Positions 38,913-48,200 of a DNA stretch of 64,000 nt are shown piece by piece. The DNA comes from Shewanella avicenniae (GTDB lineage: Bacteria > Pseudomonadota > Gammaproteobacteria > Enterobacterales > Shewanellaceae), in contig NZ_CP071503.1 of the NCBI RefSeq assembly GCF_017354945.1, positions 806,001-870,000 of the forward strand, in the 5' to 3' direction. The position numbers were made by a program, and so were the translations under genes. A model generated the notes under the pieces. The model saw nothing but the letters and a program-made list of their open reading frames with translations, had not been told where the DNA came from and ran no database searches. Positions within the stretch are counted from its first letter, which is position 1. Every line of letters starts with the position of its first letter.

Positions 38913-39695
38913 TTGAGGTATTCCGCAGTTATCTTTGGTGTCGTGGGTGGGTTGTTAACCTTGTCAGCGCAAGTGGCGGCGTTTAGCTTGCCGCAGCCGC
39001 AGCAAGATCAGATCGCAGGTCGCGTGGCGCTGATCCAATACAATGCTGAACGTGGTGAAGCACAGTCGCAATATCTGTTGGGGTTGATGTACATCTCTGG
39101 TCGTTATGTTGACAAAGATATTGATAGCGGAATGGGGTTACTTAAACAGGCCGCAGCCGCAAATAATGCCGACGCTCAGCGCGCACTGGCCGACTTAAGT
39201 TTTGAAGGGCGCATTGTTGCGCGAGACCTTTCGACCGCGGAGCATTGGTATCGCAAATTGGCGGAAACGGGCGACCATTGGGCCAACTTCCGTTTGGGCT
39301 TTGTTTATGCCGCTGGTGGTGCTGGCGTAGTGCGAGATTGCGGCAAAGCGGTGAAACACTTTTCTGATGCGGGCGATAAAGTGTCTATGGGTAATGTCGT
39401 GTGGATTTTGGCGACCTGTCCAGAGTCTCAGTTTCGTGATGGTGAGCGTGCTGTTGCGCTGGCAACTGAGCTATTAAAAGTTAATGAAGCCGACCCGACC
39501 TTTCTTGATAATCTTGCCGCCGCATATGCGGAGACCGGTGACTATGCCAACGCGGTAAAAACCCAACAGCAGGCATTAGTGCAGTTACATTTAAGTGCCA
39601 ATCAACAGCTGAAAACCAAAGAAGATGAATTTCAGAAGCGCTTAGACAATTACCTTAACCACAAGCCTTATCGTGAGATTTTGCCACTCGACTAG
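38913..39695 (+). CDS. Exported Sel1-repeat protein
   Basis: A signal peptide (RYSAVIFGVVGGLLTLSAQVAA) is followed by three or four Sel1/TPR-like helical repeats: GEAQSQYLLGLMYISGRYVDKD, NADAQRALADLSFEGRIV, GDHWANFRLGFVYAAGGAG, then a TPR-like DPTFLDNLAAAYAETGDYANAVKTQQQAL. Sel1 repeats mediate protein contacts. The start is uncertain. TTG at 38913 follows GAGG by eight bases and gives a normal short signal peptide; a GTG at 38883 would add ten residues. No known partner; single gene facing prkB. Confidence 0.8.
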   Translation: MRYSAVIFGVVGGLLTLSAQVAAFSLPQPQQDQIAGRVALIQYNAERGEAQSQYLLGLMYISGRYVDKDIDSGMGLLKQAAAANNADAQRALADLSFEGRIVARDLSTAEHWYRKLAETGDHWANFRLGFVYAAGGAGVVRDCGKAVKHFSDAGDKVSMGNVVWILATCPESQFRDGERAVALATELLKVNEADPTFLDNLAAAYAETGDYANAVKTQQQALVQLHLSANQQLKTKEDEFQKRLDNYLNHKPYREILPLD

Positions 39696-39779
39696 GTATC
39701 GAAGATTCTTTGATGGTAAGACGGTGATGGTAAGAGCGTGATGCTGAGAATGTGGTGCAGTGCGTGTGTTGAAGAGAAT

Positions 39780-39842
39780 GATGACATACTCAGTTAACAG
39801 ACAGATTGTGGTGGGGGAATCCGGATACCTGAGTATGTCATC
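39780..39842. repeat. Long inverted repeat between convergent genes
   Basis: A 14-base perfect inverted repeat, GATGACATACTCAG / CTGAGTATGTCATC (39780-39793, 39829-39842), is separated by 35 bases. It lies between the 3' ends of the Sel1 gene and prkB. There is no T run on either side. Confidence 0.6.
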
Positions 39843-39903
39843 TACCAGTCTTTCAATGAAATCCTGATGCTGCTCAGCATACGGAGCACCAATTAAGCCA
39901 ACA

Positions 39904-40833
39904 TTAATTGTCCGCTTGCGGATCTGCTTTATTTTGCGCTTGTGCCTCAAGGGCTTCCATCGCTAAACAGGCTTTACGTTTTTCCATCAACTCGCGGATC
40001 AGTGGGGTGAGGATCAGCTCCATCGCTAATGACATCTTGCCGCCCGGCACCACCAAGGTGTTGACCCGCGACATAAACGACCCTTGGATCATACGCAGAT
40101 AGTAAGGGAAATCGACATTGTCCATTCCGCGAAAACGGATCACCACAAAGCTTTCATCTAGGCTCGGGATATCTTTGGCGCTAAATGGGTTTGAGGTGTC
40201 GACGGTGGGGACGCGCTGGAAGTTGATATGGGTGCGAGAAAACTGCGGCGTAATATGGTTGATGTAATCTTCCATTGAACGCACGATGGAGCCCATCACT
40301 TTCTCTTTGCTATGGCCGCGCTCTGAGGTGTCGCGAATGATCTTTTGAATCCACTCTAAGTTCACAATTGGCACCATGCCGATAAGCAAATCGACGTGTT
40401 GCGCCACGTTGTGTTCTGGCGTAACGACCGCGCCGTGCAAGCCTTCGTAGTAAAGCATATCGGTATCATCTGGCAGCGGTTGCCACTGGGTAAACGTCCC
40501 CGGCATCTGGTTGTACGGTACGGCTTCATCAAAGGTGTGCAGATACGAGCGGGTTTCACCCACACCGCAGTTCCCATAGTCCACAAAACACTTTTCAAGT
40601 CGGGCAAAGTCATTTGCCTCAGAGCCAAAATAACTGATATTACGATTTTCCGCCTTGGCTTTGCGGATCATCACTTCCATCTCGGCGCGGGTGTAGTGGT
40701 GAAAGCTGTCTCCTTCCACATACGCTGCATTAATTCCCAACTGGCGAAAGATATGACTGAACGCAGTTGTGGTGGTTGTAGTACCAGCACCAGAGGAACC
40801 TGTCACAGCGATAATCGGATGTTTTACAGACAT
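39904..40833 (-). CDS. prkB: Phosphoribulokinase-like protein PrkB
   Basis: A P-loop kinase of the phosphoribulokinase/uridine kinase family encoded near crp in many gammaproteobacteria. Walker A is the family variant GSSGAGTTTTT. Further blocks are VEGDSFHHYTRAEM, YYEGLHGAV and DLLIGMVPIVNLEWIQKI. No RuBisCO or other Calvin-cycle gene is present here, so the cellular substrate is unclear. 309 residues. A 32-base near-palindrome lies 37-68 bases upstream. Confidence 0.92.
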   Translation of the reverse strand: MSVKHPIIAVTGSSGAGTTTTTTAFSHIFRQLGINAAYVEGDSFHHYTRAEMEVMIRKAKAENRNISYFGSEANDFARLEKCFVDYGNCGVGETRSYLHTFDEAVPYNQMPGTFTQWQPLPDDTDMLYYEGLHGAVVTPEHNVAQHVDLLIGMVPIVNLEWIQKIIRDTSERGHSKEKVMGSIVRSMEDYINHITPQFSRTHINFQRVPTVDTSNPFSAKDIPSLDESFVVIRFRGMDNVDFPYYLRMIQGSFMSRVNTLVVPGGKMSLAMELILTPLIRELMEKRKACLAMEALEAQAQNKADPQADN

Positions 40834-40869
40834 TTTTTATACCGTTAATGTTGCGAGCGCGAGGGAGGA

Positions 40870-40901
40870 GATATGTTGTATTAACGTGAATATAACATAT
40901 C
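40870..40901. promoter_or_regulatory. Large near-perfect palindrome upstream of prkB
   Basis: A 32-base palindrome centred on ACGT, with outer arms GATATGTT / AACATATC perfect and only two mismatched positions per half. It lies in the 109-base gap between yheU and prkB and is a strong operator candidate. Confidence 0.55.
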
Positions 40902-40942
40902 GGGCGGTAATAACTTATAAGGTAGTGACGCGATTAGGTCAA

Positions 40943-41197
40943 TCATTCGCTGATTGGGGTGCGGCGTGAGATCTCCTCTCGGCTGCGTATCGCAATGGAT
41001 TCATCTTCCTCACTGTACTCCACTAATAGCTCTTTTTTCTTGAGCATAATCATGCATTTTGCGGTTGCTTGTTGCATTGCCTCTGCATCCAGTTCCACAA
41101 AGCTGCCGTCTTCAATTTGTGACAGCAGATACTCGTGGATCAAGTTTTCTAAGGTTTCACGCGGTAAGCTTTGTAAGGCATCAAACGGGACTAACAT
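40943..41197 (-). CDS. yheU: YheU-family (UPF0270) small protein
   Basis: An 84-residue acidic protein starting MLVPFDALQSLPRETLENLIHEYLL and carrying REG-free DGSFVELD, matching the YheU family found beside yheT. Function unknown. Its start overlaps the end of yheT by 17 bases, so translation is probably coupled. Confidence 0.9.
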   Translation of the reverse strand: MLVPFDALQSLPRETLENLIHEYLLSQIEDGSFVELDAEAMQQATAKCMIMLKKKELLVEYSEEDESIAIRSREEISRRTPISE

Positions 41198-42149
41198 CGT
41201 GCTGCTCCTGAAGAAAGCCGATAATACGTTGTTCTAAATAGTAACGTGGTCGCCACGGTGTCCCACCATTGATAAAGCCCACATGCCCACCTTGTGGGCA
41301 AAGCTCATAGGTTACGGCGGCGGGAAGCGCATTGGCGTTGAGTAACACCGCTTCGCTCATAAAGGGATCGTCAGCGGCGTGCAGAATCAAGGTTGGCCGA
41401 CAAATCTGCTCAATCAGCGGCTTGGCGCTGGATTGCTGATAGTAGTCGTCAGCATTGGCAAATCCGTGTAGCGGCGCAGTGAGCTGATCGTCAAAGCGAT
41501 AAAAGGTGTTGAGTTCATCAATGTTTGCATGGGTAATCTGCGGATGTTGTCGCTGTTTGGCGCGCATTTTTTGCTGTAACTGCTTGAGCAAATAGCGCTG
41601 ATAAACTCGTGAGAATCCTTGCTCTAATTTGCGTGAGCAACTCGCCAGCATCAGCGGTGCCGACACTATCACCGCGGCATCGACCAAACTGCGTTGTTGC
41701 TGTTCTGCCTGATACTTGGCTAGTACATTGCCGCCCAGACTGTAGCCAACGGCCCACAGCGGTTGCTGCGGATAGCGTTGCTTGATCAGCGTTAAGCTGT
41801 TGTGCAGATCGGCGGTGTCGCCACTGTGATAACTGCGTGGCAAACGGTTGGCTTCACCCGAGCAACCACGGTGATGATGCACCACCGCATTTAATTTTGC
41901 TTGCCGGCAATAATGCATGATTCGCCGCGCATAATGAGATTTCGCGCTGCCTTCTAAGCCATGCACTACAACCACAATCGGTGCGCCTTCATGCCAGTCG
42001 TTTAGCCAATCTAAATCGATAAAATCACCATCTGCCAACTCGACACGTTCACGTTTGAATGCTGGCAGTGGTGGTTTCGTCAGAACCGGCAGAATGGTTT
42101 GAAGATGTGGGCTTTTAGCCCACCAAGGTGCTTTAAACATCAGTGGCAT
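41181..42149 (-). CDS. yheT: YheT-family alpha/beta hydrolase
   Basis: A predicted hydrolase/esterase. It shows HLQTILP near the N-terminus, the oxyanion segment VVHGLEGSAKSHYARR, HHHRGCSGEANRL, the nucleophile elbow GYSLGGN, the Asp segment LHAADDPFM and the His segment GGHVGFINGG. 322 residues (an ATG three codons in is also possible). The substrate is unknown. Same position relative to yheU, prkB and crp as in E. coli. Confidence 0.93.
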   Translation of the reverse strand: MPLMFKAPWWAKSPHLQTILPVLTKPPLPAFKRERVELADGDFIDLDWLNDWHEGAPIVVVVHGLEGSAKSHYARRIMHYCRQAKLNAVVHHHRGCSGEANRLPRSYHSGDTADLHNSLTLIKQRYPQQPLWAVGYSLGGNVLAKYQAEQQQRSLVDAAVIVSAPLMLASCSRKLEQGFSRVYQRYLLKQLQQKMRAKQRQHPQITHANIDELNTFYRFDDQLTAPLHGFANADDYYQQSSAKPLIEQICRPTLILHAADDPFMSEAVLLNANALPAAVTYELCPQGGHVGFINGGTPWRPRYYLEQRIIGFLQEQHDVSPV

Positions 42150-42277
42150 ATTGTTTAATTACAGAACAAACGGCGGCGAAGAATAATGAATTTGAGTGTA
42201 ACACGAAGCCGGCAGCTGCACGGCTTCATTTGAGATTAGGGATGATTAACCCGACAGATGTTCGCGCATACTGCGCT

Positions 42278-42733
42278 TTATGCCGCCGCGGTGAGTTCCG
42301 GGAATTGCTCGATGGAGAGGTTAAACATCGACAGGTAGCAGTTAAGATTCCAGTGGGGCGCTTGATAGGGTTGCGCCGCATAGTTCTGATTCAGTTTGTT
42401 CAGAATCAAGCGTTGGCCGTTACGCTCCAACATTAATTCTACATCCAACATGCGGCGATATTCTTGCTCTTGCAGCTGTGATTTAGACAAGCAACGCAGT
42501 TTGCGAAACGGCGCTAAAAACTTTTGTTGCCAGCTATTAAACTCAAGCTGTAATCGTTCCCAGCAATCTTCACCTAAGGCGATAGTGCGTTGATCCAGTG
42601 TCATTGCCAGTAGCAGCAAATTGACCGCTAAGCCGTATTCATCTTGCAACGCAATACAGGTACTTTGTAGCGAATGATAAAGCTGATCGCCATCTTGCCA
42701 TAGCGAGCTATCAAATACGCGTTGTTCTACCAT
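42278..42733 (-). CDS. TIGR02444/DUF2390-like protein
   Basis: A 151-residue helical protein with no signal peptide. LWQDGDQLYHSLQSTCIALQDEYGLAVNLLLLAMTLDQRTI and the RKLRCLSKSQLQEQEYRRMLDVELMLER segment fit, from memory, the TIGR02444 family often encoded beside yheS. Function unknown. It starts about 45 bases after the yheS stop on the same strand and could share its transcript. A hairpin (42205-42227) lies downstream. Confidence 0.78.
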   Translation of the reverse strand: MVEQRVFDSSLWQDGDQLYHSLQSTCIALQDEYGLAVNLLLLAMTLDQRTIALGEDCWERLQLEFNSWQQKFLAPFRKLRCLSKSQLQEQEYRRMLDVELMLERNGQRLILNKLNQNYAAQPYQAPHWNLNCYLSMFNLSIEQFPELTAAA

Positions 42734-42777
42734 TTGCCACTCCTCCCTGCATCCGTGTCAGGTAAAACTGAGGCGCA

Positions 42778-44691
42778 CTAACTGTTAAGTGCCTCTGCCT
42801 CAATGTCATCTATTTGCTCTTGCAGTTCAAGCCACGCCATCTCACTTTCTTCAAGTTGTTGGCTCAATTGTGTGCGCTCCGCCAAAATTTGGGTCAAGGT
42901 GGCTTTATTTTGTGTTTCGTACAAACTGGTATCGGCCAGTTGTGCTTCTAATTCACCGAGGCGTTGATTGCACTTTTGCTGTTCGGTTTCTAACTTGGTT
43001 TGCTGTTTTTTCAGAGGCGACAGTTTTTGTCTTAATTCGGCTTCAATCCGCTTCTGCAGTTTTTTATCTTGCTGCGGTTTTACGCTGTCAGCTTCAGGTT
43101 GGGCTTGTGATTTTGCCGCCTTGGCAGCTTCAAGTAACCATTGATGATAGTCATCTAGATCGCCGTTAAAGCTCTCTACCTCGCCATTATCAACGAGGTA
43201 GTAATCATCACAGGTCAGGCGTAACAGGTGGCGGTCGTGCGACACAATGACCATCGCGCCTTCAAAGCCTTGCAGTGCCACTGTTAATGCGTGGCGCATG
43301 TCCAAATCGAGGTGGTTGGTGGGTTCGTCAAGCAGCAGCAGGTTGGGGCGTTGCCACACCAATAACGCCAATACTAAACGGGCTTTTTCACCGCCAGAAA
43401 ATGGCCGCACGGGTGCTAGCGCCATATCGCCGTGGAAGCCAAAACCACCGAGAAAATCACGCAGCTCCTGTTCGCGGGTATTGGGTGCCAGTCGTTGCAG
43501 ATGCATCAGCGGCGAGTCATCAAGGCTCAAAAATTCAATCTGATGCTGGGCAAAGTAACCAATGCTCAGGCCCGGATTGGGTTCATACTTGCCGCGCATG
43601 GCTTGTAGCTCACCGGCCAGCAGTTTGATAAGGGTTGATTTACCTGCACCGTTGCGACCCAGCAGGCCGATACGAGCGCCGGGCACCAAGTTAAGATGCA
43701 CTGAATTTAAAATGGTGACATCGCCATAGCCTACGGCGACCTTTTCCATCGCGACCAACGGATTGGGCAACGCATGGGGAGCGAGGAATTCCATATGGAA
43801 CTCACTGTCTGCCTTGGCTGGCATCAGTTCTGCCATCTTTTCTAACGCTTTTAAGCGGCTTTGCGCTTGGCGCGCTTTACTGGCTTTATAGCGAAAACGA
43901 TCCACAAACGATTGCATATGAGCGCGTTCACGTTGCTGCCGTTCAAAGGCCACTTGTTGTTGCACCATGCGCTCAGCACGAATTCGTTCAAAGGCGCTGT
44001 AGTTACCTTTGTAATAATTCAACTGCTGGTTTTCGACGTGAATAATTTCATCCACCACACCGTCAATAAAATCGCGGTCGTGGCTGATCAGCACCAGCGT
44101 GCCTTGGTAGCTCTTTAGCCAACTCTCCAACCAAAACATGGTGTCGAGATCCAAGTGGTTGGTGGGTTCGTCGAGCAGCAGCAAATCGGAACGACACAAC
44201 AGTGCTTGCGCCAAGTTAAGCCGCATACGCCAGCCACCGGAAAAACTTTTCACCGGATTGCTTTGCTTTTCTTCGCTGAAACCTAGCCCGGCGAGCAGAG
44301 TACCGGCGCGGGAACGAATGCTGTAGCCACCGACAGCGTCGAGTTTGCCATGTAAATCGGCAATTTTATGGCCGTCATTGCTGGCTTCAGCTGCAGCCAA
44401 CTGCTGCTCTAACGCGCGAAATTCACGATCGCCGTCCAGCACATATTCCAAAGCGGAAACCTCTAACGCTGGGGTTTCTTGCGCAACCGTGGCAATTTGC
44501 CACTGGCTTGGCACTTGGATATCGCCCTTATCCAACTGGAGTTTGCCCATGATCAGTGCCAACAATGAGGATTTGCCGGTACCGTTGGCGCCTACCAGCC
44601 CGACTTTGTGGCCGGGATATAGCGTCATGGAGGCTTCGCTCAGCAGCGTTTTGCTGCCACGGATAAGTTCTGCTTGGGAAATGGTGATCAT
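42778..44691 (-). CDS. yheS: ABC-F family ATPase YheS
   Basis: A soluble ABC-F protein with two ATPase domains and no membrane segment. ABC-F proteins bind the ribosome E-site region and act on translation. ABC1: GANGTGKSS, FSGGWRMRLNLA and LLLLDEPTNHLD. ABC2: GRNGAGKST, FSGGEKARLVLALL and a second LLLLDEPTNHLD. A charged linker (about 235-290) separates them, and the C-terminus (about 540-637) is a coiled coil. 637 residues. Its place near yheT/yheU/crp matches E. coli yheS. Confidence 0.95.
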   Translation of the reverse strand: MITISQAELIRGSKTLLSEASMTLYPGHKVGLVGANGTGKSSLLALIMGKLQLDKGDIQVPSQWQIATVAQETPALEVSALEYVLDGDREFRALEQQLAAAEASNDGHKIADLHGKLDAVGGYSIRSRAGTLLAGLGFSEEKQSNPVKSFSGGWRMRLNLAQALLCRSDLLLLDEPTNHLDLDTMFWLESWLKSYQGTLVLISHDRDFIDGVVDEIIHVENQQLNYYKGNYSAFERIRAERMVQQQVAFERQQRERAHMQSFVDRFRYKASKARQAQSRLKALEKMAELMPAKADSEFHMEFLAPHALPNPLVAMEKVAVGYGDVTILNSVHLNLVPGARIGLLGRNGAGKSTLIKLLAGELQAMRGKYEPNPGLSIGYFAQHQIEFLSLDDSPLMHLQRLAPNTREQELRDFLGGFGFHGDMALAPVRPFSGGEKARLVLALLVWQRPNLLLLDEPTNHLDLDMRHALTVALQGFEGAMVIVSHDRHLLRLTCDDYYLVDNGEVESFNGDLDDYHQWLLEAAKAAKSQAQPEADSVKPQQDKKLQKRIEAELRQKLSPLKKQQTKLETEQQKCNQRLGELEAQLADTSLYETQNKATLTQILAERTQLSQQLEESEMAWLELQEQIDDIEAEALNS

Positions 44692-44842
44692 CTACAGCGC
44701 TGGTTCTACATATAGCCTAGGAAAGCGCCGATCATAGCCTAGTCGCCATAACCAGTGCTAGCGCCAAGGTCAATGAAAAGCTGCCGCAATACCGATGAAT
44801 GTGGCAAAATGAGCTCATCACAAGGATTAGGTTCAGATTGAA

Positions 44843-45034
44843 ATGACCAGAAAACGATTTGTCGCTGGTGCTAAGTGCCCCAAATGTCAGGCGGTGGATA
44901 GCATAGTGTTGTTTAAAGAGAACGGCGTAGAAACCGTCGAGTGTGTCGAGTGTGACTACCGCGAACAGCAAACTGAACAGAAAGTCAGCCAAAAAGCCAA
45001 CGGCGAAGTGATCGGCTTATTCAAGCCTGATTAA
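44843..45034 (+). CDS. yheV: YheV-family zinc-ribbon protein
   Basis: A 63-residue protein with CPKC and CVECDY, four cysteines spaced as a zinc ribbon. MTRKRFVAGAKCPKCQAVDSI resembles E. coli YheV. Function unknown. It is divergent from yheS. It is the last gene of the crp-yhe block before the SMC-like operon. Confidence 0.9.
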   Translation: MTRKRFVAGAKCPKCQAVDSIVLFKENGVETVECVECDYREQQTEQKVSQKANGEVIGLFKPD

Positions 45035-45230
45035 TCTCTCTTTCATCGTCATAACATTTTTAAGCGGAATTGCTTGCCAGAGCAGCAGTTCTGCCGCTGC
45101 TGCGTTGCCAAGATCAAAGCTTTTGATTACTTTAAGAAGCTTGCGTTTATGGGCGGCTTCAGACCGTTCGCAAAAGATGTCATAGAAAACACAAAATGGA
45201 ATGCCATCTTTTTGAACAATAAGGATAATT

Positions 45231-48200
45231 ATGCCAAGCCTTATCAGAATTATACTGATTGATACTCACCTTCCTGGCGTTGTTGAACTGCGATTGGATG
45301 GCCACACCAATATTTGCGGTACTAACGCCTCAGGTAAAACCACATTACAGCGCTTAGTGCCAGTGTTTTATGGCGAATATCCGAGCCGTGTGGTGCCGTC
45401 CACTCGAGATAGTTTCGAGCGTTGGTATCTGCCCCATGAATCCAGTTACATCATCTATGAATACCAAAAGGCCGATGGCCTGCTGTATCAAGCGATATTA
45501 GCTTCAGCGGGTGATGGCAAAGGGGTGAACTATCGCTTTGCTGCCAAAGAGTTTGAACTAGAAGACTACGTGAAAAGCCGCAATGGTGATGCGATTTTAT
45601 GTCATCCCATGGCTGAGCTGCGGGGCGTATTTAGCAAACTCAATGTGCCATTTACCAACCAGCTCAACACCCGCGAATTTCGCGCCATCATTCAAAACGA
45701 TCGCAGCCTGCTAAGTACCGGCTCGAATCGCACTGAGCTACGCAATTATGCGCGTATCTTCTCGCTCTGTGATGCCGACCATTCGCTGCGCCACATCGAA
45801 AAATTGGCCAAAGCGGTGCATTCCAAAGAAGGCAAAATGGAGACCATCAAGTCGATGATTGCCGCCATTTTGGAAGAGGATGGAGTGAATCCGCCAACGT
45901 CCAGTATCAACCCGCAGCGGGTGGAAGCCTGGATCCGCGAAAGCCAACTGATTGCTGGTTTTGACAAAATCCGCCCAGAATTTGACAAGCTCGACCAAGA
46001 GTTTAATGAACTGCAAGCCGCTGAGTTGCGCTTGGCGAGCTTAGCGGGTGGCTACCGCCATGATGAGGTACTGCAAACCCAACGCGCCGAAGCCGAGCAA
46101 ACCCGCGCCAGCGAACTCAATCTGCAATTGAAAATGCTCGATGAGCAGTGGAAAGAGCAGCGCGACGAGTTGAGTTTGGATCTGTCCGCCGCCAAAGGCG
46201 ATGCCACGAATCTTGAGCATGAGCTGGACAGCATCGAGAACCAGCAAGCGGCCTATTTGGATGCCGATATTGAGCAAGCCGAAGCCAACTTAGAACAGCT
46301 GCCCCATTGGCGCAGCGACTTAGACAGCCTCGCCGAACGGCATAAACTGTTGACCGAAAAACACCAAGACGTGGAAGCCGCCTACAATGCGCGCCGCAGC
46401 AAAATTGGTGAGCAACTCAACCGCGAGCTGGAAAAACTGCATGCCGAACAAGACCTGCAGCGTGAAGCGCTGGATAAGCAAAAGCTGTTGGCCGGCGACG
46501 ATATTGCCGCGTTGGAGAGCTATTGGCGTGAGCAGTTGGATGCCGGAAAGCAGCGTCATCAGCAGCAACAATATGAATTAAAACTGCAAGCGGCGGAGCT
46601 GAAGCTCAAAGTCGATAGCGTTACTTACACCGAAGAGGAAAAGTTGGCGCTGGCGGTATTTGATGAGCGCATTGATCGCGCTGATGCCGAGCAAGAAGCC
46701 GCTAATGCCAAGGTGGAACGCCTCAGCAGTGATGAGCGTAAATTCAAGGCGGCACGTGAGCAAGCCAGTGAAGCGCTGCGATTGGCCTCGCTGCGTGTCA
46801 ATGATCGGCAAAATGAGCTGGAAGAGATCAAACAGATGCTGTTCCCGCAGTCACATACGCTGCTGGAATTTTTGCGCCGTGAACAACCGGGCTGGGAACA
46901 AGCGCTCGGCAAGGTGATCAACCCTGAGTTGCTGTATCGCACTGACTTGCATCCGGTAAGCGGCGATGCCACCGACACGCTATTTGGCTTACAGCTGGAT
47001 TTAAAAGCCATAGATTTGCCGGCCTATGCCGCCAGCGAAACCGAACTGCGTACTCGGTTAGCCAGTGCGGAAGAAGCGCTAAGTAACGCCAAAGAGTTGA
47101 AAGAGCAGGCCGAAGAACAACTGGTTGCTGCTAACAGCGCGTTGGAGCAGCTCAATCGTGAGTTGACCTTTGCTCGTACCAGCTACAAAAACTTGCGTGA
47201 CGATGTGCGCCGTCTCTTTGAAGAGCGTCGCAATACCCAAGCCGACATCAATAAAGCCTTGGCGGAACGTAAAGCGCAAGCGGGTAAACAGCTGACCCAA
47301 CTTGACCATGAGCTGAAGCAGCTCCATAACCAACATTTGGATTGGTTAGAGCAGCAAAAAGAGTTAGCGCTAGAAGCACGCATGGATAAACAGGTCTACT
47401 GGCAAGATGTGACTGGCGCCATTGAGCAGCAATTGCAGCAACTGCGCGACAGCATTAATCAACGCCGTGAGCGTGCCAAAGAGGAGCAAAAAGCCTGTGA
47501 AACTTGGTATCGCAACGAGCTTAAATCTCGCGGTATCAATGAAGACGACATTGTGGCGCTCAAACGTCAAATGCGTGATCTCGAAGGGCAGATTGCCAGC
47601 GCTGAACAGCGTCGTAGCGATGTATTGCGCTACGAAGATTGGTACCAGCATGTGTGGTTGGCGCGTAAACCTAAGTTAGTGACTGAGCTCGCCAAAGCTA
47701 AACAAGCGGTGGCCGAGCTGGATGCACAACTCAAACAGCGTGCGAATGAAGTGAAACACAAACGCCAAGAGCTGGAAGCGGCAAGACGTCAATCCGATGC
47801 GGCGCAGGTAGAAGCCTCAGAGTTCCTTACCAAACTGCGCAGTTTGCTGCGTAAGTTGACTGAGCTAAAACTGCCGAAAACCAACGAAGAAACGCCGGGC
47901 AGTTTGGGCGAGCGTTTACGTCAGGGCGAAGAGTTGCTGCTAAAGCGCGAGCACCTGCTGACCTCAGTAAAACAGTATGTCGATCATTTCGATCAAGTGA
48001 TTGCCAGCAAGTCAGGTTCAAGTTTGTCTGAAACTTGGGAGCGTTCGCGCGAAGGTGCCAGCTATATCACCGACAAAGGGATTCGCTTACTCGATTACCA
48101 TAAGTTAGTGCCTGAGTTGGAGCAGTTGCTCAACGTGATGGTGCCGCAATCAGTGACCGCACTGCGTGAACAAGGGCGGATCTTCGGCGTTGACTTAACC

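Noticed and set aside
39642-39950. Minus-strand open frame of 102 codons between the Sel1 gene and prkB
   Set aside because: It overlaps the ends of both neighbours, runs through the long inverted repeat, and has no ribosome site or recognisable domain.
39904-40833. prkB as evidence of a Calvin cycle
   Set aside because: This family is widespread beside crp in heterotrophs, and no RuBisCO or other Calvin-cycle gene is in the window.
42205-42227. Hairpin GAAGCCG / CGGCTTC after the TIGR02444-like gene, as a terminator
   Set aside because: No T tract follows on the minus strand; at most it is a weak structure.
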